From Nelumbo lutea (lineage: Eukaryota > Streptophyta > Magnoliopsida > Proteales > Nelumbonaceae), in assembly GCA_022828595.1 (NCBI GenBank), contig JAKGHH010000001.1:69436401-69500400 (forward strand): a DNA stretch of 64,000 nucleotides, given 5' to 3'. The notes beneath the pieces were generated by a model that ran no database searches, was not told the DNA's origin, and was given only the letters and a program-made list of their open reading frames with translations. The first letter of the stretch is position 1, and each line of letters opens with the position of its first letter. Of this stretch, positions 37,483 through 48,719 are shown piece after piece. The position numbers were made by a program, and so were the translations under genes.

Positions 37483-37978
37483 TATTGGGGTTATATTTTA
37501 TTTTTCAACCATTGGATTATTTTTAATTGAACGATTGGTGTGGTTTATCTTTAGGTTAAAGAGGGTTTTACACACAAAAAGTCTCTTTTGTATGCAGGGT
37601 TAGTTTTTGAGAGAGTGAGAGGTAAAGAGAAAGAGAGTGCTCTTGGTGTAAGAGTGAAGTTTTTCTCTTGTTTTTGTTCTTTGGGTTGTGAGAGAAAATG
37701 GTAGAGCAGGTGTACAAGGGTTAAGGGTTGGTTTGGGTTGCAAGCCACAAGGTGATTGTACTATTTCTCAATTTCTTTAATAATGAAGAACAAATTTCAT
37801 CTTTCCCAAGGACATAGGCGGTAAGGCCGAACCACATAAATCCTTCGTGTTCTTGGTGGTGCTTATTTTTATTTCCTTGCTTGGATTTCGTTATTTTTGT
37901 TACTGTTGGATTTTCTTGGTTGTTATTTCAAACACTTTGTGGTTTTATTTTGTGGGTGGTTGTTGTGAGACCCCAACA
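37483..37978 (+). repeat. 3' LTR of the copia element
   Basis: Starts TATTGGGG (TG changed to TA) and ends CCCCAACA. It is homologous to the 5' LTR throughout. Confidence 0.9.
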
Positions 37979-38302
37979 TAAAATATGTGCATGCATATAA
38001 AAAATGTAATAAAATATGTGCCTTGTCAAGCTTCAAAAAAGTAGTAAAATATGAAAAAGTATATGCAAAAATCCCCCTCCAAAAAAAGGGTTAACCAAAA
38101 AGCCTCCAAAACCAAATTATTAGTAGGGCTGTAAATGGATCAGATTTTGTTGACCTCGGATTAGAATTCAAATCTTAATGGATTAGGATTTGATTTAGAT
38201 TTAATTCAATTCCACTTTATCTTTTTAAATACAAAATAATTATAAATTTAATTACCTTTCAACTTTTGTATATAATAAATTAATGTAAGTATAACATATT
38301 AC

Positions 38303-39949
38303 ATATATATATATATATAGCAAGATAGTCCATGTTTACCCCACTCCCCAATAAATTCCTAAAATTTCTCCCCCTAATCTTTATGCACTCTTTCTCAATT
38401 AAAATGTTCATATTAAATAATGTTAATATTTAATCCAACCCATATTCAATGAGTATTAAATAGTGTTATTACAAAAAGTTCATAAATATGGTGAGTAAAT
38501 TAGCAAAAATTAAACATTCTTATTAGTATGGTTAATAAATTACCAAAAATTAATAAATATTGTTATTAATTAACTCATCATGACTTTTTAAAAGTATTTT
38601 GGTAAATACTATTATATACATGTTAATTTACAACATTTTATAGAAATTGAAAACTCTTTAATTAATTCATTTTGAAAAATAAAAGATAAATTAATGTAAT
38701 TTTGTTAGTAAAATACTTAATAAAAATAAATATTTAATAACAATTTAAAATAATTTTCAATAAATCTCCATAATTACACAAATGTGATAAAGTTTTCACA
38801 AAACTACATTTTTGTAAAATAAAATTTTGGAAATTAAAAGATATAATGTTGTACTTTTGGAAAAGTTTTGAAAAACTATTGAAAATTATCTAAATTTTAT
38901 TGTAAATTATTGAAATTTATTAAAAATAAATGAGTATGGGAAGGGAAAACTGTAATTTGAACCAATAATTACACAAATTATTAAGATAAATTAATATAGT
39001 ATTGGAAATGGGAAATTATTGATTAGTTTATATCAGAAAATATAAGATAAATTAGTGTAATTCTGTATATAAACCATCTGAAAAAATAAATTATTTAATA
39101 ACAATTTAGAAATAAATTTGAATAAATTTTCAAAATTATACAAACGTAATAAATTTTCAAAACTTTGCATAAAATTACACTTTTGAAAAATTAAAGATAA
39201 TTTAGTATACTTTTTGAAATTTACCATGTGACTGATACTCAATAGCTATATCTTTTTGGTCATTTTTGTCATCAAATTGAATATTGGGTTGATGGGGAGT
39301 GGGTGCTTTGCCTTGAATCTACGTGACGCTATGGATGGGGCAAGGAAAATTCGAGGATTCCCCATCCTTGATGAGGAGTTGATGTGTTGCCCTGAACTTG
39401 CTCGACATTGAGGACAATGCGGGGAAATTCAAGGACTCCCCATCCCTAATAGGGAGTGGGTGTCTTGCCCTGAACCCGCCTGACACCAGGGATGGGGCAT
39501 GGGGTTGAGTGTCTTGACTATGGGGCGGGGATAGGGATGGGGTGCCTTGCTCCGAACCCGCCTCATTGCCTATATAATTATTAATTATTAATTATTAGTG
39601 GAATTAATAAAAATGTTAACTTTTGTAATAATTTTTATTTATTTAATGTCAATCAAGATTTCATTTAAAAATAATGAAAATAATGAGAGTTATTAAAATT
39701 ACTACAAATGATTAAGAAAATTAAATTTATTAAAAAATATTTTTTCATATTAAATTAACAATAATTATTTTCTGTAAATCAACATTAAATGAAAAATACA
39801 ATTATGAAAAATTTAAATTGTAAAAATAGCATTGAATATTTTTAGTTAATTGATAGCAAATTTTGATTATTAATTTATCAATTAATCAATAGTAAATAAA
39901 ATTATTCAACCACTCAGATTTTCCCATGCATCGCATGGGTCCCTGCTAG
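38303..39949 (+). mobile_element. Non-autonomous Helitron (copy B)
   Basis: The 3' end has a perfect short hairpin (CCCATGCATCGCATGGG, 39923-39939) followed by CTAG at 39946-39949 and a T, the Helitron hallmark. The 5' block TATATATAGCAAGA is shared with copy A, but most of the interior differs from copy A. The interior is non-coding and includes a GC-rich repeat block at 39290-39560. Confidence 0.72.
39290..39560. repeat. GC-rich imperfect tandem block inside Helitron B
   Basis: About 80-90-bp units recur, each containing a version of GGGAGTGGGTGTCTTGCCCTGAAC and a version of ATTCAAGGACTCCCCATCC. Units begin near 39294, 39379 and 39461. The block is strikingly GC-rich against its AT-rich surroundings. 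Confidence 0.65.
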
Positions 39950-40344
39950 TAATATAATATAAAAATACATTTTTATAATTTTAGGTATAATTATATAAAA
40001 TTTATATATTAAAATCAATAAATATTATCATATAATTAGATTCAGATTTGAATCAGATGCAGATTGCAAATTTTGAATACAATCAACACATCATCCAAAT
40101 TCAAGATAATTAGATTGGGCCGCAGCGTTTTTGAGGTATCATTAATTAACAGGTGTAATTATTAGTACTTATTTGAATTATCACATAAGAAGACAATAGG
40201 GATCTTAACCTTATAAAACTACCAAAATTTGTAAGGTATTGATTGATAAATGGTAATCTATCCATTTAGGGGCCATCAGTACTTGATATATTAGTACCGT
40301 CACTACCCTACCCTTTTACCCCTCCCAAGGCCCTACATAGATAG

Positions 40345-40581
40345 GTTGGACTAACATTGGATAATGGTATTTTATTGGTAAATAGAACCTGCCATCCGGG
40401 AGCATGCCGGATGATTCCGACCGATCGACTTCTCTCGCAAGGAATTTTTTATGAAGAAGCCGATGAAAATAATTCATATCGTCTTTGTAGGATTATAGCC
40501 AGAGGCATTGGCGGCAAATCTATGCAGGAGCATTTCTTATTTGATACATTGGATCAGCTCGATAGAAAAGTGGAAATATGA
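40345..40581 (+). CDS. Unidentified small ORF, 74-78 codons
   Basis: I do not recognise this protein. The frame is open from 40345 to TGA at 40579-40581. The first ATG-encoded Met is at residue 19 of the 74-codon reading (inside CRMIPTDR), so no upstream ATG start exists in the window's frame. The sequence looks protein-like, with a balanced composition and segments such as GIFYEEADEN and CRIIARGIGGKSMQEHF. A second frame starts in the stop codon (ATGA overlap at 40578-40581). It could be a captured gene or organelle fragment, or chance. No signal peptide or membrane segment is visible. Confidence 0.25.
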   Translation, partial: VGLTLDNGILLVNRTCHPGACRMIPTDRLLSQGIFYEEADENNSYRLCRIIARGIGGKSMQEHFLFDTLDQLDRKVEI

Positions 40582-40718
40582 GTGCTCGCCGCCGGCAACC
40601 GACATTGTCCACTGATGCTGCATTAATTTGGGTATTTTTACTGAATTATAACCAAGTATGGAGAAGAATTCAGATGCTGATACGAAAGTGGCGTTATCCC
40701 ATAGTCAATATTTTGTGA
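40578..40718 (+). CDS. Unidentified small ORF overlapping the previous one by ATGA, 46 codons
   Basis: The ATG at 40578 overlaps the preceding stop by four bases. The 46-residue product is basic at the start (MSARRRQ) and at the end (RKWRYPIVN), with a hydrophobic middle (ALIWVFLL). No family is recognised. The ATGA overlap is a bacterial or organellar style of gene spacing, but a chance overlap cannot be excluded. Confidence 0.15.
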   Translation: MSARRRQPTLSTDAALIWVFLLNYNQVWRRIQMLIRKWRYPIVNIL

Positions 40719-41450
40719 TCTTTTATGGAATATATAGGGTATAGACCAACACCCAATTGGCCAAGAAATCATACAGATTTAATGCATGAATGCGGATTGA
40801 TACCCCTTCCCCCAACACCCAACTTACTGTAGACGAATAGTAGAATTTGAGAAGCCATTCTTCCTATTTACAACAGGCCTTCATTCAAATATCTCCATTA
40901 AATGGGACAACACAACAGAAGGAATTGAGATTTCTTTAGGTTTCAAGAATCCAGCCCAGATGCAGCCTCACTGTATGATCGATGTCCCCTGAATGTTTGA
41001 TGTTGGCTTTCAAGGGTTCCATATTCATTTGACCAATAATTTGGTTCAGGTGAAAATGATCTGCTTGAGATACATTAGATTTGACATAACTTAAGGGGGG
41101 AAGAGGGAAGATATTTGATGATTATTGAACTTGAGATCTGATGGGGTGTAGTCATGTTTAGCCTTCTTATTCCAGCAGGGGAACGGGAAACATTTCCATT
41201 ACTACGACTTCTTGTAGTTGCATTTGGACAGACCCAACTAATGGTTGTGAAAATGTCTGGGAGGCTAGACTCCTGCAGTAGGTGCAGAATGCAGCTATGT
41301 GTTAATAATGCAACCATTTCTAAGCTTGCAATTAATAATTTCATTTTATTCTACAAATCAATCCATCTAGCTCCTGATTCCAAATTTGCTAATGATACAC
41401 TACCCCTTGAACCTACCATGTAACATATAATCTATGGTCTTAAAATAATT
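40719..41450. other. Intergenic
   Basis: No gene or bounded repeat is recognised. The open frames on both strands at 41075-41423 overlap and show no family features. Confidence 0.35.
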
Positions 41451-41452
41451 GA

Positions 41453-41672
41453 GGCCATTTGGTTTGCGGGAATAGGGTCTGGAATTGGAATCGGAATAGG
41501 CTATTCCGGTTCCAACTGTTTGGTTGAGCGGAACAGAATCCTATTCCCATTCCCACTAGAATGGCCTTTCCCCATTTGAGGGAATTACCAGTCTTTGCCC
41601 TTCCTTAGGGAATGAAATCCTATTCCTGTTCATTCCAATTCTCATTCTCATTCTTATCTGAACCAAACAGAT
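41453..41672. mobile_element. MITE with GTTTGGTTC-type ends, about 220 bp
   Basis: Left end GGCCATTTGGTTTGCG, right end CTGAACCAAACAGAT. The interior has GGAATTGGAATCGGAATAGG and CATTCCCATTCCC words like the copy at 18472-18684. Non-coding. Confidence 0.65.
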
Positions 41673-42651
41673 AATAGGAATAGACCATTCTGAAGTGGTC
41701 TAATTAAATATCTGGGGGATGGATTAGGGTGTTTTGAGAAAATACTAAGCAAAAGTTAGATGCTGAAAATAATCACGATAATAATCATGTTAGCACATTG
41801 TACAGATTGAACTTGTAACGGAGTTGACAACCTCGAAGGTGGATGAATGGATCTCTGTATGAACAAGTGAATTTAGAAGCAGGACATTGTTAAGTGGATT
41901 TGAACTAGGTTGATGGTGTTTTTCAAATATTTGTTATAAGTTCCTCACTAGTTTGTTAAATTTGCAAAATCAATTGAGGAATTGATGCTAGAGGTACAAT
42001 TAGGGGTTAGTATGGATCGATTCGATTTAATTTTATGGCAAAACCTGAAATCTATCATGGAGGAATTGGTTTCAGAATTTTGAAACCAGAATCTATCATG
42101 TAAAATCCAGTTCCAGAACCGGTTCTGATCTTGACAGTTCCGAGATCGATTTCAGGGTTGGTTCTGTAAATATATAACTATTTTAAATGACAGGAGTGGT
42201 TGGAGCCAGCTTAAACAATCATAAGCTTCTTTTGGTTCAATCATACTTAATAAAACTCATGCATCCCACGGGCCCTAACTAACATAAATTTATTTTTACT
42301 AATAAAATATCCATAAATACATTTTTACATAATTTTTATGTTAACAACTTAAACAAATATATCCTCTGGTTTCCAAAACCACTTAAGGTGTATTCTGTGG
42401 GGTGGCCCTACTTGATACAATTGGCACTAGGTTAGTGAAACATTTTGGACCATTAGAGGATGACATGTTCCCCATGTGTGACTGCGATGTTATGTGGGTA
42501 GATATGAGCAGAGTTCTTATGGGTAGGAGATCCGATATCACTCACATGGGTCAAATATTTTTAAACTTCCAATTTTATCTCCACACGAATGTTTTATCCC
42601 CCACAACTAGTCAATAAGTTCTTTTTTTCCCCTTGTATCATTGGAATCAAA

Positions 42652-42658
<7 letters not shown>
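41673..42658. other. Intergenic
   Basis: 42001-42170 starts TAGGGGTTAGTATGG, a possible single MITE end with no partner. 42255-42290 (ATGCATCCCACGGGCCCTAAC) looks like a decayed Helitron 3' end. No gene is supported. Confidence 0.35.

Positions 42659-42693
<35 letters not shown>
42659..42693. repeat. CT microsatellite
   Basis: About 17 uninterrupted CT dinucleotides. Confidence 0.95.
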
Positions 42694-42695
<2 letters not shown>

Positions 42696-43110
42696 GTTGA
42701 AAGCTGATGAATAATATCAATTGCTAAGATTTCGTATGGGGGACTATATTTCTTTAGGCTCCGTTTGAAAACAATACAAATAAGTGTGAATGCAAATATG
42801 TAGAATATAAAACGGTCCATATAAATTGCAAATTTAGATTAATTTTGTACTAACAAATTTATCTTCTTCTCAAACAAATTTTTAACTGTAATGGATGCGA
42901 ACACGAATTTCAATAAAGTATATATCTTTTTTATTAAAAGTACAATTACATTTTATTATCAATCTAAATATGTATTAAAAAATATATTTTCTATTATTTG
43001 TCAATACATAAACGAATATATTTGTGAGCTTTATATAATATTAACGGGGGATAGGCAGAAATTTCGTGTCAGAGACCGATGGCTGAGATCATGAACATGA
43101 TGGATGGATA

Positions 43111-43326
43111 TTGAAGCAATTAGTAAGAAAAGACGAATACCAACTACCAAGTGCTGATTACTCTGGTGAAATTGCTGATGAGAACCTCATGGATGATCAT
43201 AACAGCAACTCTCAAAATCTGAGTTTGGGCACTGTTTTTCACCGAGATTTCTCCAATCAGCTAAAACCTTCCCTCATTGAAGCTGAGGTTTCTCTAACCC
43301 TCTTTGTAGCATCTTTCATCTATTAA
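43111..43326 (+). other. Exon-like open frame, unidentified
   Basis: A 71-codon frame encodes a hydrophilic, protein-like segment (DEYQLPSADYSGEIADENL). A possible splice donor lies at about 43289 (GAG followed by GTTTCT), which would make it a gene fragment. No family is recognised and no neighbouring exon is found. Confidence 0.2.
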
Positions 43327-44131
43327 AAATAATCTAAACATAACAATTTAGTATGGGTGGAGAGTTATTTGTATTTCTTTTGTCATATTTATTTTCTTTG
43401 AGAAAAACTGAAAAAGAGTGAACGGCCCCCCCTATGATGTAATGTGGGCCAGCATGCGGGCCTGGGCAGGCTCTAACATGCTGGGTCGTGGGAAATACAA
43501 TTTTTTTAGAAAATGTGAAAAAAATAATGAAAAGTTAAAAATAAATTAATAAAACTAGGGGCAAAACATGCTGGTAAGTGGCATGTCAAAAGGTAAATTA
43601 TTATATAGGAAAAAAATATGTGAAAGGTAAATTTTTTAATTAAAAGTTTATTGGAAAAATGTTTACTTAAAATAAAAAATATAGATAATGATATATTTAA
43701 TTTAATAAAAATAATAAATAAATAAATATTCACGGCCATCAGGCAATAGAGTGAAAGATGGAGAGATAAATTTTGTCATTGTATTTTTGTTTTATATAGT
43801 GGAGTAATTGTAAATAGTTAAATAATAATTAATTTAATTTAATAAATAAATAAGTATAGTAAAATAAATGAGATAAATAGACAATCATGTGAGAGTAAAT
43901 ATATATAAATATATACGCAATTCTATGTCTTACTTTGCTAGTAATAATAATTTGTTAGAATATTAAATTATTAACTAATTAAATAATTTAGTAATCGAGT
44001 AAATAAATAAATAAAACTTTATGTATTATCAACACAAGATTGGTAAAGGCTATCTCAAATTAATTAATTAATTAATTTAGCATTGTTAATGGTTTGGGCT
44101 GAAGTATCACGCTACCAAGCCCATGAACAGT
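43327..44131. other. Intergenic, very AT-rich
   Basis: No gene. A short GC-rich island at 43425-43490 (GTGGGCCAGCATGCGGGCC) lies within AT-rich sequence. 44060-44080 is a TAAT tetranucleotide run. Confidence 0.4.
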
Positions 44132-44640
44132 CTTAGCCCTATTTGTGGCCCGGCCTGGCCTAAGACTTGGCCTGCATACCAGCCCTGCCCGCGGAATAAT
44201 ACGAGCCCATGCTGTCTCGGGCTAAAATAAATTTTTTAGATCTTTTATAATTTATGTTAAAATTTTCATTAAGTTTATCAAAATTTTTAGAAAACATGAC
44301 TTAGCCCGGTTCGTGGTTGGGCCTGGCCTAAGACTTTGCCTGTGGCACGGCACGAGCCCACGTGTTCTCAAACTATATATTATATATATAATATAAAATT
44401 TTATTTTCAATTTTATTATACCATTTCATTTTATTATTGTATATATAAACAATTGTATACATCAAATTTTATATAAAATAAAATTTAAGATCTTTTTAAA
44501 TTTTTACCTATTTTTTAATTTATGTTAACTTTTTAATTATTTTTTTCAAAATTTATAAAATGCATGGATTAGCCCGGTTCATGGCCCGGCCTGGCCTAAG
44601 ACTAGGCCTGTAGTACAACACAGCCCGATTGATCACATTC
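44132..44640. repeat. Three diverged copies of a GGCCCGGCC-rich unit
   Basis: Units starting CTTAGCCC at 44132, CTTAGCCCGG at 44300 and ATTAGCCCGG at 44568 each run through GGCCTGGCCTAAGACT and then a GCACGAGCCC-like segment. AT-rich spacers separate them. They resemble arms of the hAT MITEs at 17414 and 55008. No clean ends were found. Confidence 0.55.
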
Positions 44641-46609
44641 AGTAAAAAAGATTAATTCCATAAATTTGTATTTTCATGGCAAATAATTTAGAAATATGTA
44701 AAATAATTAAATAGGAAAACCTTCAAGCTTATTAATAACCTACCCAACTTCAGCTTCAGCCATTAAGAAGCCCAAACCTCCCAAAAATCTTATTTTACTA
44801 ACGACAAAGCAATAAGTTTTTCAGATCAGCCACTATCAAACAACCTCCAGCAAGAAAACTTGATGCCCAAAATAATAAAACCGGGAACTTTGGATCTCTC
44901 GTTTCTTCAAATTGGAATTCAATGCCATATATATTCCATACAGCTTCCATACTTAGCATCAATTAGGTTCTCGTTCTAAACAATGGACAACATAACCAGG
45001 CAAACCATTCCCATAGAAGGCAATTGTTTTATCTTAAAGCCACACATTCCTTGCAATCCTCATCATACAAATAGCCAAATCAATTCCAAACATGCAAAGA
45101 GAATACTAAATAAGAAAAAGGAAAAGGACAATTTCCTTAAATTATCTCTACTATTTGCGAAATGGACTAACCGTACCCTTACTTTTTATATATTGTCTTA
45201 AAGTATCCTTATTGTTTCTAAAAATTGATATTGTTGTTAAGTGTTAACCGAAAGAAACAAAATGTCGAATTTGTCTTTTACTATTTCTCCAATTTCAAAA
45301 TAAAACCCAACTGATCAGCAATTCAGATGTCAATTTTTAGAACATAAACAGTTTTACATATGACAAGAAAGAACATACATGGGTTTAAGAGTGAAAATGT
45401 TAGATGATATGAGAGGAGACAAAAAAACAATTAGTATGGTTCTTGATATTTGATCAAAATGAGAAGTAATGCCTAGAAACACACCTATAGTAATAAATAA
45501 CAGAGACAAACAATCCAAGAAATCCAAAAAGACACTTACATCAAGCCCTTCAGAAACAACCCAAAGAAACACCAAATAACCCACAAAAAAAAGCACTTAG
45601 TTCATTATTAGGACAACGAATGACGAACATTTAATCACTACCAAAAAACCAAACCTAAGAGTGGGATTCTCACAACTATAACACCCAAAACAATGTGACG
45701 ACTCCAAGCCTGCAACCAAAACAACAGAAATTTAAAAGAAAAATGGACCAAACAAAAACAACACTAATTGAACAAGACGAAACCTGTGAGTGGGAAGCAA
45801 ATACTAAAAATCACATGAAGGAAATTAGAGCAAATAAATGAACCACAACTTGCAATAAAAACCTTCTCCCATCACCAGTACTTATCTTACAACTCCGAAA
45901 AAAAAAAACAGAGAAGCAAATAGCTGAACAAATGAAGAAGAAAAATAAGAAAAGAAAAGACGAAGAGATAAATACAAAACCCTTACAAAGAATAGAAGCC
46001 TTTTCAGAAGAGGAATGCAACTAGACGATCCAATGGGAGTGGGAGATAAAGGGAAGAGAAAAAAATAGAAGAACGAAACGAAACCCTCACAGAAAAATAA
46101 AAGAAAGGGAGAAGTGCGGACAGGCCCATTGCAGAATTCTGATTTCCTATGCAGATCTACAATATTAGGAAAGGTTAATTACCCCCACCATATGCACTAA
46201 TGCCCGCTTGTGAATTGGTATTAATTCCGAGTTGGCACATACCGTAATTGTACTTTACGCCTATGAATTCTGATCCTGGGCTGAACTGTCATTCTCCCTA
46301 ATGAAAAATGATTAGGTGTAGGAGAGCGAGCAGTGATACACCACGTCAAATGCATGTTGACCGTCAGCCTCGACCATTCGCTGGCTGACAACTCAGCCAT
46401 CCTAAACATACCCAAACGTTTGCTCATTCACAACTCAGCTACCCTAAACATAGTCTTGCTAATTTAGGATAGCTGACAAAGAGGGGGAGAGACGAGTGAG
46501 ACTCAAAGCGTGATTTTCCCACATGCTCACCTAACCTGCACAGGCTAAAAAGTCGGGTTTTTTCACACAACACTCGCACGTGTAGATCCCATTTCCTAAC
46601 TGCAAAAGC
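44641..46609. other. Intergenic
   Basis: No gene is supported. The minus-strand frames at 45354-45596 and 45811-46020 are hydrophobic readings of A-rich sequence and lack family features. Confidence 0.35.
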
Positions 46610-46746
46610 TAGGGGTTAGCATTATTTGGTTAAAACCAAAAAACTGAAACCCAAATTTTGGTTTTGTAAAATTTCGGTTTCAATTTTGGTTTTTAGGTTT
46701 AGAATTTCAGTTAACCGAAAAAATTGAATTAGCCAAACTTTATTAT

Positions 46747-46787
<41 letters not shown>

Positions 46788-46886
46788 GAAATTTGGCTTT
46801 AACCAAAAAACGAACGAAAAATTTTGGTTTTGATTATTACGGTCTATCATTTAAAATTTCGATTTAAAACCGTTTGCTCAACCCTA
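46610..46886. mobile_element. hAT-type MITE, 277 bp
   Basis: Left end TAGGGGTTAGCATTATTTGG and right end CCGTTTGCTCAACCCTA are inverted repeats. Flanks GCAAAAGC (46602-46609) and CCAGAAGC (46887-46894) match at six of eight bases. The core is a TA microsatellite at about 46752-46783 between arms of TTTGGTTTT/AACCAAAA words. Confidence 0.7.
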
Positions 46887-47135
46887 CCAGAAGCTGTCCT
46901 TGGATTCCATTTCTTGGATGGGGTCAACCGTACCCCATTTTGCTTTTAATATATTTATAATATAGATTAAAAATTAAAAATAAACTTAAAATTTTATTTT
47001 ATATAAATTTTAGTGTATACAATTATTTATATATGAAATAATAAAATGAAATTAAAAAACAATTACAATAAAATTGGACCATGCATAGCATCACCCATGT
47101 CGTGTGCGGGCATTAAGGCTCACTTTAGAGCTCCA

Positions 47136-47170
47136 TATATATATATATATATATATATACATACATACAT

Positions 47171-47204
<34 letters not shown>
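47136..47204. repeat. TA/CA compound microsatellite
   Basis: TA repeats, then ACATACATACACACA, then TA repeats again. It lies in otherwise unremarkable intergenic sequence (46895-47626). Confidence 0.9.
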
Positions 47205-47207
<3 letters not shown>

Positions 47208-47641
47208 TAAATGTGTATGTGCATTTAAACATGGCAGTATCTCTAAGGCAAAATGATTTATAATTTATGGTCACTTTTTATAATTTATTTATCCAAAAAT
47301 TAATTAAGGTATTAAGTGGGCAGTTTTTGAAGTGAAAGTAAAGGACATATATGCCCTCTTTATGGAGGAAATTTTGGACCTTCCAGCTCTATCCAACACT
47401 GCAATTGTTCTGGTGTTAGTGTCAACAATCTCTGCCCGTGATAGTTTTTATTGATGGTGCTACTTGTATGGAAATTATAGGAGCTCGATCAGTTGAACAT
47501 TACATTATAAACTTTATGAGTTTATAAAACATTATAGGAGAGACGATGCAACAAAGAAGGCTTGGAGTTCACAACTTCACATGAAGCCTTGCCACTTGAA
47601 GTGGAGCTAATAAATCAGGGTGCAATTGATACAAATACCAT

Positions 47642-48257
47642 AATTTTTTTTGGAAACCGCCCTTAGGCATCATATTTCATTCAATCAAGAAATTGATTAA
47701 AAAAAATGTCAACAAGACTAATCATAAAAATCAGAAACAATTTCTCAATAGAACAAAATATAAAAGTGGATGAAAGAGAACATAAAGAACTTCTGCAATT
47801 GAATAAAGGTAAATAAAAATCACCAACAAAAGTAGACAAGCACATCTCCAATCCACCACAAACGGTGAACAAATTTGACAATAGAGGATTCCAAAAGATT
47901 GCATTCGCCGGAGAACCGCGAATGAAACTCACCATTAATAGCAATTGCTGGAGAAATGCGAACTGGCTCAATCATAGATGACAATCGTGAAGCTACATCC
48001 ACTAGTAACGATCGCCCAAGAAAGAGTCCAAGGGAAGAACCCCATGTCAAAACGCCTGCAAAAAGAAAAGAAAACATAAAAAGAGGCACAAAAAATAGTA
48101 GGAAAGAGAAGAGCAAACGATGGGGGAAAGGCAAGGGAAGAACGGATAGATGGGAGAAAAACATGGGGAAAGGAGAACCCAGATGGGAGAAACTAGAGAA
48201 AAAAGCCTTGAGAAAACTCAAGAAGCCTTGAGAAGAACTCGAGATGAAGCCTCTCTC

Positions 48258-48302
<45 letters not shown>

Positions 48303-48429
48303 GATGGGGGAAGGGGAAAGGAGAAACTAGATGGGCGGCTCCCTTCGGGAGGGAGCCACCCCAAAGAAAACCCTAAACGATCACCTCCTTTCGAAAACCC
48401 TAAATGATCACCTCCTCAATACTTTTCAA
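47642..48429 (-). mobile_element. Retroposed insert with 15-bp target duplication
   Basis: TGATACAAATACCAT (47627-47641) and TGATACAAATATCAT (48430-48444) flank the insert with one mismatch in 15. A T8 run lies just inside the left edge, which is an A8 tail if the insert is read on the minus strand. A tail plus a 10-20-bp duplication is the mark of LINE-type target-primed insertion. The source is not recognised: it could be a 5'-truncated or internally deleted LINE, a SINE-like element or a processed transcript. It contains a GA microsatellite and a GGCTCCC hairpin near 48340. Confidence 0.65.
48259..48299. repeat. GA microsatellite
   Basis: About 20 GA units inside the retroposed insert. 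Confidence 0.95.
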
Positions 48430-48517
48430 TGATACAAATATCATCCATCTGTTGGAGAGCTACCACCAAACATCTTTCCTAAGTCATTTTCTGAAAAGGG
48501 GTTCCATCCACACATTT

Positions 48518-48719
48518 CATTTTAAAATGTTTATGAGAACAAAAAAATAGTTATAATAGATTTAATAATGTTTATATTATTAATAATTTTATATCTTTCA
48601 AAAATCATCACGAAATTATGTAATAACAATATAAATAATAATTTAGTAGATTAGTCAATTTAAATCTTATTCAGATAATAACTTTAACACTAAAAAGTAA
48701 AATATTATTTAAATATTTG
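48518..48719 (+). mobile_element. Left part of Helitron copy C
   Basis: Aligns with Helitron A from about 16145 onward (TTATAATAGATTTAATAATG and following). The first 400 bases of copy A are not represented. The Helitron is interrupted at 48719 by a gypsy element and resumes at 56543. Confidence 0.7.

Larger units (their letters stand above)
35578..37978 (+). mobile_element. Short Ty1/copia retrotransposon, gag plus protease only
   Basis: Two LTRs (35578-36069 and 37483-37978) flank 1.4 kb of interior. A primer-binding site for initiator Met tRNA (TGGTATCGGAGC, 36073-36084) follows the 5' LTR. A purine-rich tract (AAGTCAAGGTGGAGATTA) precedes the 3' LTR. The flanks TATAA and TAAAA resemble an aged 5-bp target duplication. 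RT, integrase and RNase H are absent, so the copy is non-autonomous. The LTRs differ at roughly one base in seven or eight by eye, so the insertion is old. Confidence 0.88.
38124..40120. mobile_element. Old AT-rich repeat split by a Helitron
   Basis: The left part (38124-38302) starts TAGGGCTGTAAATGGATCAG, like a hAT MITE end. The right part (39951 to about 40120) has GATTCAGATTTGAATCAGATGC. Similar words occur at 58555-58660, which ends in a TGGCATCTCTA-like terminus. The Helitron at 38303-39949 lies between the halves. The outer right end is not defined. Confidence 0.4.

Noticed and set aside
42240..42290. Degenerate Helitron 3' end
   Set aside because: A hairpin-like block is present, but the CTAG terminus is altered and no matching 5' end was found.
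45354..46020. Hydrophobic minus-strand ORFs that could be membrane proteins
   Set aside because: They read A-rich plus-strand sequence as Phe/Leu on the other strand; there is no start context or family motif.
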